Shown here: in pieces, positions 31,738-43,548 of the stretch
How the letters are laid out: each line of letters starts with the position of its first letter
Numbering within the stretch: position 1 is the first letter of the stretch
Assembly: GCA_020726505.1 (NCBI GenBank)
Contig: JAHLEZ010000001.1
Span: 558,001 to 622,000, forward strand
Direction: 5' to 3'
Source: Leptodontidium sp. MPI-SDFR-AT-0119
Taxonomy: Eukaryota > Ascomycota > Leotiomycetes > Helotiales > Leptodontidiaceae
DNA length: 64,000 bases
Position numbers and translations under genes: made by a program
Notes under the pieces: generated by a model
What the model was told of the DNA's origin: nothing
Seen by the model: only the letters and a program-made list of their open reading frames with translations
Databases searched by the model: none

Positions 31738-33160
31738 TGCGACGATGTTTTGGTGTGAGGGAAGAGATGGATACAAAGGTCGAAGTTCATGCGATTGAAT
31801 AAAAATATCCAGTGCTAAGAAACGTCTAGATATGAGATAATCTGGATGGAGTGGTTGCAAACTAAGACATTAGTACATCTTACTTCGTTACTCGAACACT
31901 TTAGGCAAGAAAACGGGCGACGGGGTCTTGAGGCTATTAGCGAGTAGTACTCAAGCTATTGTCCTACTAAGACATTTTCCATAAAAAGGAGAGGTTGGGA
32001 ACAAAAAGTAATTTAACGCAAAAGCCTAGGACTTTTTCTGTCTTCGAAAATAGTAATGAGTTAGTGAGCTTGGATTTCGAAATCCGTCACCACATTATCG
32101 TCGACGAAATAGCGCTCGCCTCTAGCACAAACGTCTCAAACAGAACCTTTACTCCTCTCATCGTCCTTTCTTCATTCTCGCCAATTAAGCAAATAACTAA
32201 TCTGAAATATTTCACCCCTCCTTCTCTCTCCCACCCAAACTCTCGCCACACCTCATTTCCGAGTCTCCAATGTCAACATGCTAACCCCTGCCAGCCAGCA
32301 TCGGCAGCCGAACCCCACCTAGCAGCTGCAGCTGTCACAATCTCATTTCATCCCATCCATTCTAAAGAGTTAAGATCACCACCGCACCACCCAGGAACGG
32401 AAGAATTGAAGATACTTCTATAATCTCACTCATCACGATTTAGGATTTGTGCTTATTAACAATTCCATTGCACCCAAAGGTCTTCGTAATCTCGGTAGAA
32501 ACGGCAAAGATCTCCATCAACACCTGTGGAGTTTGAATTTTACGAAGCGCTCGGCAGCGGAGTCAGTTTCCAGGGTCTACACACCACTTCGCTGACTCTT
32601 CGCCCTGTCTTCCATTTGTTCCAGCCGCCGGAATCAAACAACAAACCATCAAAGAAAGGAGGGCGGAAAGAAGGAAGGAAGTAAACCCCTCCCTTAATAT
32701 ATATCCTCGAATTTCCCCTCCTTTTCCGTGGCGTTCCATCCGTTTCAAAACATGGTCCCGTCACTGAAATGACGCACCCTGTCAGCCCTCCCCACGAATC
32801 ACCAACCAACCCCTGAACCTATCCCATCCTGTCAGGCTGTCACACCCTCTCTCGTGATGTGTTTCCCCTCCCCTTGCCCTGGTCCTGGTACTGTAAATTT
32901 TACAGGGACTGAAAAAAGTGTCGGAAATTAAAAGATGCAATCAAACAAAATTGCTTCGTTTTCCGTCATCGCCGGGCTATGATAAAGGATGGATGTCCCC
33001 ACGATGTGGAGGGATTTTTAGACTTTTTTTGCCTTCCGCTACTTTGGTCTGCTTCGCACTGGAGGAACATGTTGTTTTGTTGATATACTTACTGTACCGG
33101 ATTACAGAAGGCAGAGAGAGTTAGTTACATGCATGCATCCCGACAGGATCTAGGAACGAG
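31738..33160. other. Intergenic region, no gene seen
   Basis: About 1.4 kb. The 31995-32423 frame has no ATG start and no domain. The stretch 32720-32900 is C/T-rich, as in fungal promoters. It ends at the start of the GPI-protein gene. Confidence 0.5.
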
Positions 33161-34324
33161 ATGTTCCTACCCACAGCACCACAATCCTTGAATTTTCTTC
33201 TTCTCCCACTCCTTCTTCTCGCTGTTGTCGCGACCGCGAAATCTACTTCTACGACTGTACCTGCTGCTACGACGGCGGACCTGTTCAATCTTGCGTATCC
33301 CGTCGTCGCGTACCCGATTGCTTCTGTAAGTCATAAGTCGATTTCCTTCCCGGCCTGATCAGATTGCTATATCTGATATCCGAGGTACTCTGTTACAATT
33401 ATTCTAGAGTATTTATTGACTTTTGGATGATATGGTAGGATAAACATGACGCAACGACCTACCTCATCGCTTGTCCTAAAGACACCGAAACTTCATCCTG
33501 CGAGTTCGAGCAGCCGTTCACACTGATTGAGGGGCCGAAAACGTTGCATTTTGCTTTTGTAGCTCCGACTGCTTCGTCTACACAGTACGTCTTCCTCCAT
33601 CCTTCACCCCTCATCCCTTATCATAAGATTCAAGTCAAGCCAGCCAGGAAGAAACGTTTCTAATATATGCGCCTGCAGGACATTTATATTCGACTGCGAC
33701 CTCCGCGGCACGACGTCAATGGGATGTACGGCGACGGGCGTCTCGGACGATGCGTCGCCCTCTGCGCCCATCACCACCACTGAAGCGTTGACGTATACGG
33801 GCGATGCGGCGAAGGGTTTTTTCCGATCTGTGAGTCTGGTGGGGGATTCGAGGGAGTTGATGACGCATACGCCGGGTGTGTTGAAGGGTGATGGTGTTTA
33901 TACCACGGGCGGGGAGGTGGTTGTCAGTAAGAGTCAGAGTGAGACGAGGGTGAAGGCTACTGGGTCGGTGACGAGGACGGGGGTTTCGACAGCGAGTGCT
34001 TCTTTGACGGGGAGTGGATCTTTGACGACGAAGTCAGCGGCAGCAACGAGTGTGGCGTCGGTGGTGGTGGTGTTGACTACCACGACTTTGTCTTCGAAGG
34101 GGTCGGAAGCTGTTGAGTCTGTGTCGGTTGTGACTGATTCGGTGGATGTGGAGAGTACGGCTAGCACTACGCCGTTCGAGGTATCTTTTTCTGCTTCTGG
34201 CACTGTCACTCCTATACCGACTATAAGCACGTCCTCGGGCAGTCGTGTTGATAGAGTTCATGAGGTTTTGATGGCATTTACCATCCTGGCCGTTGTGGTA
34301 GTTGTTGGGGATAGCATCTCCTAG
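33161..34324 (+). CDS. Secreted GPI-anchored Ser/Thr-rich protein, 318 aa
   Basis: Three exons (33161-33325, 33439-33584, 33679-34324) join in frame to 318 aa, with GTAAGT and GTACGT donors. Residues 1-26 form a signal peptide (LNFLLLPLLLLAVVATA). The middle has a small domain with paired Cys (LIACPKDTETSSCEFEQPF, TFIFDCDLRGTTSMGCTATG) like those of fungal wall-surface proteins. About residues 200-290 are a Ser/Thr/Val-rich stalk expected to be O-mannosylated. The C-terminus is a hydrophobic GPI signal (VLMAFTILAVVVVV) preceded by a small-residue omega region (STSSGS). It is probably a cell-wall or plasma-membrane surface protein; function unknown. Confidence 0.8.
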
Positions 34325-36889
34325 CATACCCAATTACGTTATTCAAGCAAATACTCCTATTTTGCGATTCAGTGTGCATCTCACGTCTGATCGCTCATAC
34401 ACAAACATCCCCCTCCTTTTCGAACATCCATCGGCTTCCGCTAAACGCTCTGGCTGCCTCTCATGTTTACGAGTCTGGTCTCGATGAATGTGCTTGGACC
34501 CAGACGTGCTGCTTTGACTAGATCGATGCTCATACGACTCAGGAACGAGAAGAACCCTTCTCTCGATGCGCGCGTGGTCTAGTATACTTTCTTCGAGGGG
34601 GAGGGGAGATAAGGGGCTTCGCTAATGTTCTCGGTTAGCCAGGTGTTCTGCAGGTAGGAGTGGAAGATGAAAACTGTAGTGCAAGGGTAAAGACTTTCCT
34701 AAACCCTGATTGCAATAGCTGACTTATAGCTGAGCGGCTGGTCGTTATCTGGTTACTTTTCCACAAGGAAGGTTTCTGAGACCCAGCTTTCTGTTGAAGG
34801 ACTATGTAGTGGGGTTATTGTTATTTGTAGGCATAGGAAGCAATTTTTTCTGCTATCGGCTATTTGGTGCCCTTTCGTCACATTTCACGTTCTTAACGGC
34901 AGCTTAGCGATGGATTTCTCGTGGCGTTGCCGTCTCAATCTCAGCTAGGGGAACTTTTACATCTGAGCTCAGTGGTTCAAGAAAGACAGGTATAACCAAA
35001 CCCAGCCTAATTGTGCAGCCTGATCTCATACGATGCAACTCAGGCCACCAAGAAAGTTTCTGGAAAAGCGAAGGCAAATCCGTCCCGCGTGATTGTTCAG
35101 TAAACGTAGATATGGGTTACAAGAATCACAACGAAATCATCTTTCTCAACAGTTACGAGTTCTCGGCTGAGCAATGACTGTAAAGAAATGGCGACCTGAG
35201 AAATGAATGCTAGGGCCAAGAAACAGCTGGGATACAATACAGGTGTTGGCTTTATAGGAGGAGCATACCAGTAAGCGGAAAACCAACAACTTGTACTCAC
35301 CGTGTTCGGTTCTAGACCTTCTCGTAATCTTAGGTATTACCAACAAAACGAAGCATTCTTATACCAGAATCTCGGTGTCTGGCTTTAGGATGCTTGTGTC
35401 GTACAAAGTTACTTTGTGTACTTCTAGGCTCAGCTATCCGTTGTCGCACAAACCAACCAGCCACATACGTCTTGATTTTCTCTCTTGTCTCGGGCGATCT
35501 GGGCTTGCCAAGAACTTCCTGGCTTAACTGCCACCGGTGGAGATCGTCGCTGGGACGCCTGGCCATGTTTTCTTGTACAACCAACTGGAAATTCAAATAC
35601 TTTCTAGCAGTCTATTCCAAATCCCGTGGTTTCAATCAAGACAGGAGCTTGACATTGACCGCGATGTAGGCTTTTTGAGACGAAGGATCTTGCGTTGTAC
35701 TGTAGATCTCAGGCCTATTAGATCCAGGTGGATTTTCGTTTATTAGATCTTCTCCAAGCTGCCCGCTGTGTTCCAACCCCAGGTCTCTCAAGTGTAATAG
35801 CCATCTTGCTATTTTCATTGGTTTAGCCTTGAGCTCTGTATAGAAGGATAGACCAATCCAGTCTTGTTGTTCCGAAATAAGAGGCTTTTGAAAGTCTGAG
35901 TCTTGCACAACAGATTTAAATACAAATCAATTCAAAGCAAAACAAAATAAAAATTCAGCCGCTGACTGCATTGTAGGAAGAGACAAGGTGATTGGTTGGG
36001 AAACCAGGGTAAAGAGCCAATAGGTAGCGGGCTATAAATTTGACTCTATCCACGTGGGTGCTTGTCTTTCAAAGGCTGGCTGATGTTTGCCATTGATAGG
36101 CGCAAATTAAAGAGAGTTGTCATATTAGTATTGCTAGTGGCGTTGTTGTTGTTGGTGGTGTTTGTTGATACAGGCTCCCTCCTAGGGGAAGTGAGCCGAG
36201 TCGAGCGGATCAGTTCTCCTGAACCAGAACCAGGGCACCAACCAAGACCCATTTGTCGGGAAGCGGCCGCACGATGAATGGCTGGGCTGGCTGCATCACC
36301 AAACCGATGGATGCACAATGACGCAGGTCTGGCAGCCCAGTGAGACATCCACTCTCGGCGCAAGGTCCAGGGCAAAGACGCCGACTCGACACCACCCCAA
36401 TCCCATCACATCAGACTCTGAACAAGCGTTAACCCTCTTCAAGCAGCGCATCTATCTAGCCTCCTTTTGCATGGCGCCATATGCCGAGTTCAGTTAACAC
36501 TCTCCTCTCCTCTCCTCTCCTCTCCTGATCAGACCCGGTCTTTCGGAATAACCTTGCTCCTGTTAGTCGTCCCATCGCATCCCCATCCATCATCCTCCCT
36601 GCCCGACCTACCCTAGTCTTGAGCCTCAATATTCTTCTATCGTGCGCCTGGCATCAGCGCCCCATCAACACCCATTATATCTCCTCCCCTCGAACTCCAT
36701 CATATTGCATTGCTTGAGCATGCCCTAGATCATGACATGACATCGGCGGCGTGGGACATGGAACTCTAATTCCATCCGATCAATCCTTGATCCGCCACTC
36801 GACCCGACCGAATCAACCCCGACCCCGACTTCAACTCCATTCGACTCAACTCGACACGACGCGCCTCAACATAGGACAGGGCCCATGCT
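34325..36889. other. Long gene-poor stretch upstream of the histidine kinase
   Basis: About 2.5 kb. Minus-strand open frames at 35636-35908 (with WIGLSFYTELKAKPMKIARW), 35330-35596 and 35097-35300 read moderately well but do not join by good introns and lack sure ATGs; they may be remnants. The right 500 nt are C/T-rich with a TCTCC repeat and are the probable long 5' leader of the kinase gene. Confidence 0.45.
36501..36525. repeat. TCTCC tandem repeat, five units
   Basis: Five perfect TCTCC units lie in the pyrimidine-rich leader about 370 nt before the kinase start codon. Such CT tracts are common around fungal promoters. Confidence 0.85.
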
Positions 36890-39800
36890 ATGCTCATGTG
36901 TCTGCTGGATTGGGTATGGTCTGGTCGCAAACGTGTGAAGGAAGAGGAGGGTGAAGGCAGCATGCGCGATTCTGCTGCTAGCCATGGTCAACAGGATCAG
37001 GATCAAGCACAAGACCACCAAGCGCCAGGACCAAACAACTCGGGCCATAGTCCGGAGCAGCAGGTCGAGCAGAATAACCAGGAGGAGCGGTTTGTCCAGT
37101 TCACCTCCTCGAATACAGATGTTGCAACGGGGACATCCCCTCCCTCCAGTGTCTCTCTGACATCTCTTGGAAATGTCAAACCTCCTCTTTCGCCTTTCGA
37201 AGGAGAAAACTGGGCCTCCCTTCTTCCGGATTCTGAACATGTTCGTTTCTTCAAAGAGACAGATTGGGCTGCGAGCTACTTGGGCCCCCTGGCGCAATGG
37301 AGTAGCGCCCTGAAACAGTCTACCTTTATGGTACTCGCAGATTCGAGGGCGGCATGTGTCTATTGGTAGGGCAGATCTAGAAGAGATATTCTGAAGCGAA
37401 GGTTCTGACAGGTATGTTTAGGGGCCCAAACCGAGTCGCCATTTACAACGAACCGTTCATTCCCCTCGCCGGTAAAACACATCCGACTCTGATGGGCTCG
37501 ACATTCGAACAAGGCTTCCCAGAGATATGGCATCACATAAAACCAGTCTTCAACCAAGCCGAAACCACTGGCTGGGCATCCATTGTAAATGAGATGGAGA
37601 TGTTCGTGGAGCGGAATGGTTTTCTGGAAGAGGCTTTCTTTTCCGGCAACTTTGTTCCACTCCGAGGTGGTACTGGGAAGATTGAGGGGTTCTATAATGC
37701 CGTTCACGAAGTCACGAAGGCGAAGGTCAATGAAAGGAGACGAGTTGTGCTCAACGGGCTACACATCCCCTCAACAGAAGACAAGCGAAGGCTAGCGAGC
37801 CATATATTGCCAATGTTGAAGGAAAACCCCTGGGATTTCCCTATGGCTCTAATTTATAAAGCGGACGATACGGTGGCTGGATCATGCTTTCTGACATTGC
37901 GAGGCAGTATCGGATTCCCAGAGGGCCATCCACTAGCAGTTGAAGCCGCAGACATAAGCAGCGATGTTGGACTCATGCCACTTCTGCGCAAAGCTAGGTG
38001 GAAAATGATCACAGTGCCAGTCGACGAAACCTTCGATGGTATCAAGTGGAGTGGGTTTGGAGAGCCAAGCAATTTCGTCACAATTCTCCCTATATCCGAC
38101 CCTGGACGACTGTTCGGCTTTCTTGTAGTTGGAGCTAACCCTCGGAGGCCGATTGATGACGACTATTACCAATTCATGCAAGATCTGGGATCAAAGATAT
38201 CTTCGATTGCTGGCTCTATCTTGAGTGCAGAGGAGACTAGGAAGCGAGAAGCAGAACTTGAAAAAGAACTTGCTGATCGCATGAGGCAAATTCGCTACAT
38301 GGCCGAAAATGCGTCAGTAGGAATGCAATATATCGCTGTCGATGGTAGTTTGATCTGGGCAAACGACGAATACTATCGACTTACTGAACACCCTCGTGCA
38401 AAAGAATCTCAATACCCTCTTTCATTCGTGGATGTATTCATTGAAGAAGACCAGGCGAAGGCCATGGACAGCTGGAAACGTTTGGTCCAGGGAGAGTCGA
38501 CAATCTCAACCGAGATGCGCCTCAAACGAATGTTCAATCCGCCATTTGGGGATCCTGAACCTGCAATTGTGCTCATACATTCTTTTCGTGTGGTAGAAGA
38601 AGGGGGGCTGAAGTCTCTCATGGCTTTCACAACAGACGTGTCCGCTTTCAAATGGGCCGAAGCATCCGAAGCTCGCAAGGCTGCTGCGGCCCAGGAAGCG
38701 AAACATCAACAGGAAGAGTTCATCGATTTTGTCTCTCACGAACTACGAAACCCCCTTTCTGCAATATTTCAATTGGCCGAAACCATTATTACCTCGTTTC
38801 CAACTTCTGATGGAAACGATCCTGCAAGGTCTGAGCTCATTGATGCTTTGAAGGGGAACATCGACAACGCGGAAACAATTCTCATGTGCGCAAAGCACCA
38901 AAAGAGGATTGTAGATGACGTCTTGACACTCTCGAAGCTGGAGTACACGATGCTATCCGTCTCCCCACTGCCAGTACAAGTTCCTGAGCTAGTAGACAAG
39001 TGGATGAAAATGTTTGAATCCCAACTGCTTTCCCATGACATTACCATCAACACCAAAGCACATCCCTCTCTTGAAAATCACTATGATGATTGGATACTTT
39101 GCGATGAGTCTCGAGTGCAACAAATCTTCATAAACTTGATGACTAATGCGATCAAATTCACAAAAGCGGAAAGCAAGCGCAAGATTGAGGTGGAATACGG
39201 AGTCACCTCTTCAAATCCAAGAGATTCTTTTTCAAAGGACATCAAATGGGCACCGAATCATCGGGAAGTGGACGACTTGACAGAGCATCCAGAATGGGGT
39301 CTCGGAGAGCCGTTATACTTTACGATATCTGTCACTGATACAGGCATCGGGATGACGAACAACGAAATTAAGAAGCTTTTTGGTCGATTCAAACAAGCCA
39401 ACGCCAGGACGTCGATCAAGTATGGTGGATCGGTAAGTTTTATTACACTTATCTCAACAGCCCCTCCTTAGCCTTCAAGATCAATGTCACACTCGCAAAT
39501 CGTAAGACCGAATGCTAACGAGTCAACTGTAGGGCCTTGGTCTGTTTTTATCTGGAAGACTTGCCGAAAAGCAATCTGGCGAAATCGGTGTGTCATCTCA
39601 AGCAGGGCAGGGCAGTACATTCGCATTCTACATCAAATCTCGGCGGACGGAAAAGCATGGCGTATCGACGCCTGAGAATGCCCAACTCTCTCTACCCATC
39701 CGATCCAGGTCAATGTCATCTGCATTCCAAATTCCAGTCGTCAACTTCAACAAAATCCACGTTCTTCTGGTAGAGGACAACCTTGTCAACCAAAAAATCG

Positions 39801-40261
39801 TACAAAAGCAGCTTCTGAAAGTTGGATGTGTCGTCTATGTAGCGAATCATGGCCTGGAGGCACTAGATATGTTACGCGAGAGCGACATGTGGTTTGAGAA
39901 GCCTGCCGAACCGAAGCATCTTGACATTATTCTGATGGACTGGCAAATGCCCGTTATGGATGGACTGACATGCAGTCGAGAGATCCGGAGGCTGGAAACC
40001 GAAAAGAAAATTACGAGGCATGTTGAGATTATTGCCACTACCGCGAATGCGAGAGATGAGCAGATCGAGACGGCGATTGCCAGTGGAATTGTAAGTCGCC
40101 TTTGAATGCCCCTTTGCGCTCTCCAGGCTTACTGACCATTACAGGATTCCGTAATGTCGAAACCATTTATGGTCAGTGACCTACTTATAAAAATGAAAGA
40201 GCGACTCAGCATAGCATCTAAGGATGCCAACAGCACGGCAGGCTATTCATTTTGGGAATGA
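36890..40261 (+). CDS. Hybrid histidine kinase, 1053 aa
   Basis: Four exons: 36890-37365, 37422-39432, 39533-40090 and 40145-40261, all joins in frame. Start ATG 36890; the ATG at 36962 is an alternative. A disordered Gln-rich N-terminus precedes a sensory block with YLGPLAQW, CVYWGPNRVAIYNEPFIPL and a GAF/PAS-like region. A PAS domain (RYMAENASVGMQYIAVDGS) and coiled coil follow. The phosphoacceptor His598 lies in DFVSHELRNPLSAI. The HATPase has the N box (LMTNAIKFTKA), G1 (DTGIGM), F (FGRFKQ) and G2 (GLGLFLSGRLAE). The receiver domain has LLVEDN, phosphoacceptor Asp965 in MDWQMPVMDG, and the Lys in MSKPF. No TM segment is seen, so it is a cytosolic sensor feeding a phosphorelay. Signal unknown; the HHK class was not assigned. 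Confidence 0.95.
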
Positions 40262-41113
40262 AAATAAAAGCCACGATATACGACAGGAGCACATCGTAAT
40301 AAGATAAGATGAGAGACGACTGAAGAACGAATCTTGCATTTCCGGAAGCATATCTGCATTTCATCAAGGCGTTTGGGTATCTATCATGGATACAGGCTGG
40401 ATAAATACAGGCGGCACAGAAGCCTCATTGGCTACTTGGTGGTTCCTGGATGGGACCATGTAGATCGTTTACTAGACCGAGGTTTTGGTCGATGCATAGA
40501 GCTGCAGCTGCGGCATGCACATCTGGGGAATGCATTGAATGAGGCCCGCATGCTGATGGCGCGGCAGACTATTCCTTTCGTCTCTTTTGGAAATCTTGTG
40601 TTGTCTGGAGGTTTGCTTATCCCAAGTGGGGTTTTCTACTTCTGCTACTGTTTTTTTCTTCGCTTCTTTCGCGTTTCTTATTTGCGAAATATCATACAAG
40701 GTCGAAACTTGGTGGTGGAGTTGTCATGAGGTCTACATAGATTGCTTGTACAGTACCTGTGCAAACAAGCACATCCAAGCCGGATGTTCTGCATTAGACA
40801 CCCTGAAAAGAAGGAACCGAGCTTGTCAGAGGCTCAGATCATCGTAGCAAACCCCTGACTAGTCAACCGAGCAAGTGCACGGTCTGAAGTATCCTCCCCC
40901 ATGTGACAGATTCCTATTGGCCATCCGGACGTCGAACCCCGAATAGTTTCACATCGGAAACAAAACCCTTCGCTACTCCATACAGTAGTCTGTAGCTAAA
41001 GCTTAGCTTTTAGTTCATCCTACCACAGCTACATTTTCTTGTCCTTCTCGACTTTTTTTTTGCAATTCACTTCGGCTTTAGTTTCAGTATTGATATTGAC
41101 AACGGCACCGAGT
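40262..41113. other. Intergenic region, no gene seen
   Basis: About 850 nt between the kinase and the glycosyltransferase-like gene. The 40334-40729 frame lacks a domain. The T-rich stretch around 41045 precedes the ATG at 41114. Confidence 0.5.
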
Positions 41114-42571
41114 ATGTTACTACAAGACCGCGGAGAGGCGACGGTTGCGTTGGGCCTCGCTGCGGCCTTGGTCATCATATGGACATCTCTATTTAACATC
41201 CGCGGCCCAGGACTCTTTTATGAGGCCCAACCCAGCCTTGAACTCCAAGATGGTGAAGACAGCGTCTTCCTCCGACATGCAATGAACGTTGAATTCCCCT
41301 CTCCAATAGACTACACGCCCATCCATGAAGTCTGTACACACAACCCATCCACTTTTAGGCCCGGCTTGCTCTTCAGCTGCGAAGAACAACACGGCGGCGT
41401 CGGCATGGTCCGAAACCAGATCCTGAAATGCATCCGCTACGCCATCCACGGCGGAGGAGCCCTCGTCATCCCATCGATGGCGAAACGCAACCCGAAAGAT
41501 ATCTCTGACATCGAGACGAGCAATGAGGTCCCACTCGAATACCTCTTCGACCGCGAAGCGTTCATCACGCACTTAACAGGTGCATGTCCAGGAATACGAC
41601 TCTATAACCGCGCAGAGGATTTCCCCTCGTATGAAAACAGAGCAGGCGACCCTCTATCGCTTGTAGGCGATCAATTCGAACCAGATCATCCCCGAACAGG
41701 TCTTTCTGACCCCGCTTCCTGGCGTGGCTCTTTCGATTCCTGGCTCATGGAACAGAATGTGGCTGTTGCAGCTTCCGCGCCTGTACATGTACAGATAGGT
41801 CAAGCGTACCTCGAATACCCAGTCCACAACGATAGTCTCCCCTTCTCTTCCGAATTCGGTAAACTACTCTCCTTCCGCGCCGACGCGCGCGCCCTCGCTG
41901 CGCGTGTCCTGCTCCAACTCCAGCAGCGATTTGACCTCCCTATTAATCCTGGGAAGGCGATCAATGAACATGCGTTCTTTGGCGCGCATCTTAGGCTGGA
42001 GAAAGATGCTGTTGAGGCGTGGAGTCCTGAGGAGGGGTGGAGGTTCTCAAGGATGGAGGATCAGTTTGGGGAGGTGTATGGGGAGGTGAGGAGGAGTGGG
42101 TTGGGGGTTGTTTATGTGGCTTGTGGGGATCAGGGGATTGTTGAGAGTTTCTCGGAGTATATCTCGAAACGCCTTAGAGAAGAGGAGGAGGAGGGTGGTG
42201 CAGGTGGGGGAGGAGGGAAGGGGAGGAATATAACCATAGTGACGAAAAACACACTCCTCCCGCCACACGACCTTGCGCGGCTGAATGAATTGTCTTTCGA
42301 TCAGCAGGCCCTGGTGGATTTCTTGATCATGTTCAAGGCGAGTTTCTTTATGGGGGTTGCGCATTCGAGTTTTCCGTGGACAGTGGCGTTGAGGAGGCAT
42401 GAGTTGAGTAGATTTAGAGATGGGGGTAGGGAAGGGGAAGGAAAGGGGGAGGGGGATGGAGGGTATGCTAATCTGGGGAGCGATTTGTTGAGGGATGAGT
42501 TCAGTGTTATTATGGGTATGAGGAGGGATTATCCGTATGTTGATCCGTTCGAGTGGGGGCTTTGGCCTTGA
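41114..42571 (+). CDS. O-fucosyltransferase-like type II membrane protein, 485 aa
   Basis: Single exon. The first ATG in frame is 41114; the frame is open further 5' without an ATG. A short N-terminal tail and one signal-anchor helix (ALGLAAALVIIWTSLF) suggest a Golgi type II topology. The luminal part has GGVGMVRNQILKCIRYAIHGGGALVIPS, the sugar-nucleotide-side HLRLE motif (FFGAHLRLEKDA) and a C-terminal FKASFFMGVAHSSFPWTVALRR block, as in fungal O-fucosyltransferase-fold proteins. The family's typical Arg in the HLR motif is present. Many homologues are mislabelled as alternative oxidase. Donor and acceptor are not known. Low-complexity Glu/Gly-rich inserts lie at about 42180-42230 and 42420-42465. 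Confidence 0.75.
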   Translation: MLLQDRGEATVALGLAAALVIIWTSLFNIRGPGLFYEAQPSLELQDGEDSVFLRHAMNVEFPSPIDYTPIHEVCTHNPSTFRPGLLFSCEEQHGGVGMVRNQILKCIRYAIHGGGALVIPSMAKRNPKDISDIETSNEVPLEYLFDREAFITHLTGACPGIRLYNRAEDFPSYENRAGDPLSLVGDQFEPDHPRTGLSDPASWRGSFDSWLMEQNVAVAASAPVHVQIGQAYLEYPVHNDSLPFSSEFGKLLSFRADARALAARVLLQLQQRFDLPINPGKAINEHAFFGAHLRLEKDAVEAWSPEEGWRFSRMEDQFGEVYGEVRRSGLGVVYVACGDQGIVESFSEYISKRLREEEEEGGAGGGGGKGRNITIVTKNTLLPPHDLARLNELSFDQQALVDFLIMFKASFFMGVAHSSFPWTVALRRHELSRFRDGGREGEGKGEGDGGYANLGSDLLRDEFSVIMGMRRDYPYVDPFEWGLWP

Positions 42572-42595
42572 GATATTTGGGTGGGAGGGAGGAGC

Positions 42596-43063
42596 ATGGA
42601 TTATCTGGTATTGGATCCCGCTAGGGAGGATGTCAAGGGGCCCTTGAATCCTGCTAGGTTCGGCTTGCAGAAATTGTGGTATGCCACGCGTCCCTGGAAT
42701 GGTCTGCGACTGGCATTGAGTATTGCCTGGAAAGAGAGGAAGAGCACGGTTGCAGCGAAATCGAGCAAAGACCGGCCCTATACGACACAGACAAAAGGGC
42801 AGCCGCGCCGAATATTGAAATTCAAGGTGCACTATCCAATGTTATATCTGGATACTACCAGTAAGCTTGTCGGTTGGACTCGAGCCCCGAGGTGGTGTTA
42901 TGTGCGCAAATATCATACGGCAGGGCAGGGCACGCACCACGTATATTATCTAGGTCCAGGAACGATTCCCAAGGTTGATCTGTCCGCCTGGAAAAAGAAA
43001 CCATCCGAAAAACGTAATACATCCGCACGTAATGAAGAGTCATTCAGAGCAACTTGCAAATGA
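42596..43063 (+). CDS. Weak candidate: hypothetical protein, 155 aa
   Basis: An uninterrupted ATG-started frame of 155 codons sits 24 nt after the stop of the glycosyltransferase-like gene (MDYLVLDPAREDVKGPLNP). It is basic and rich in Trp/Tyr (LQKLWYATRPWNGLRLAL, RWCYVRKYH). No domain, signal or TM recognised. Its position inside the expected 3' UTR argues against it, and its length argues mildly for it. Confidence 0.25.
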   Translation: MDYLVLDPAREDVKGPLNPARFGLQKLWYATRPWNGLRLALSIAWKERKSTVAAKSSKDRPYTTQTKGQPRRILKFKVHYPMLYLDTTSKLVGWTRAPRWCYVRKYHTAGQGTHHVYYLGPGTIPKVDLSAWKKKPSEKRNTSARNEESFRATCK

Positions 43064-43548
43064 TTATTCCTCCTTTGCCTTTGAAGTCTAGGGATTTGCT
43101 TCACTCTATGAAGTCTCTCCTCTATCACATTCTCACAGTGCATGTTCTTTCGGAATGGTACATAGTATGGTATGATAAACCAAGGATCATATTATCGTCC
43201 CTTTGATTAGCTTCTCTAAGATGACTTCACCATGTGTATCAAACTGGTGAAGAATAAGGATGGGTGTGGTACTTCTGGTGCACCGCGCTCCCCGCTTGAT
43301 CTGGTGTTTTATCTTTCTTCAAGATACACACTTCTGATTGAAACTCGTTATCGGCGTCATAAATAGCTAATATCTGTATATCTATTCATCAAATAATATC
43401 CTTTGAAGATAATGCGAGAACTGTAAAGTGTTCCAATTGGGACTTTGTAATGTGATGATAATCATGTGACCACGCTTCCAACTCGACCTCGCGAGCCTGA
43501 AGTGTCGAAATCCATCCTCATCAACCACCTCCATGCAACAACGCCATC
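43064..43548. other. Intergenic region, no gene seen
   Basis: About 480 nt, partly AT-rich, carrying the promoter of the TTI2-like gene. Confidence 0.5.

Noticed and set aside
34325..36000. Minus-strand gene made of the frames at 35097-35908
   Set aside because: The pieces lack ATG starts, do not join by good introns and match no family I know; kept only as possible remnants.
42047..42832. 261-codon minus-strand open frame
   Set aside because: It overlaps the glycosyltransferase-like coding sequence antisense, is Pro/His-rich in the way typical of shadow frames, and has no domain.
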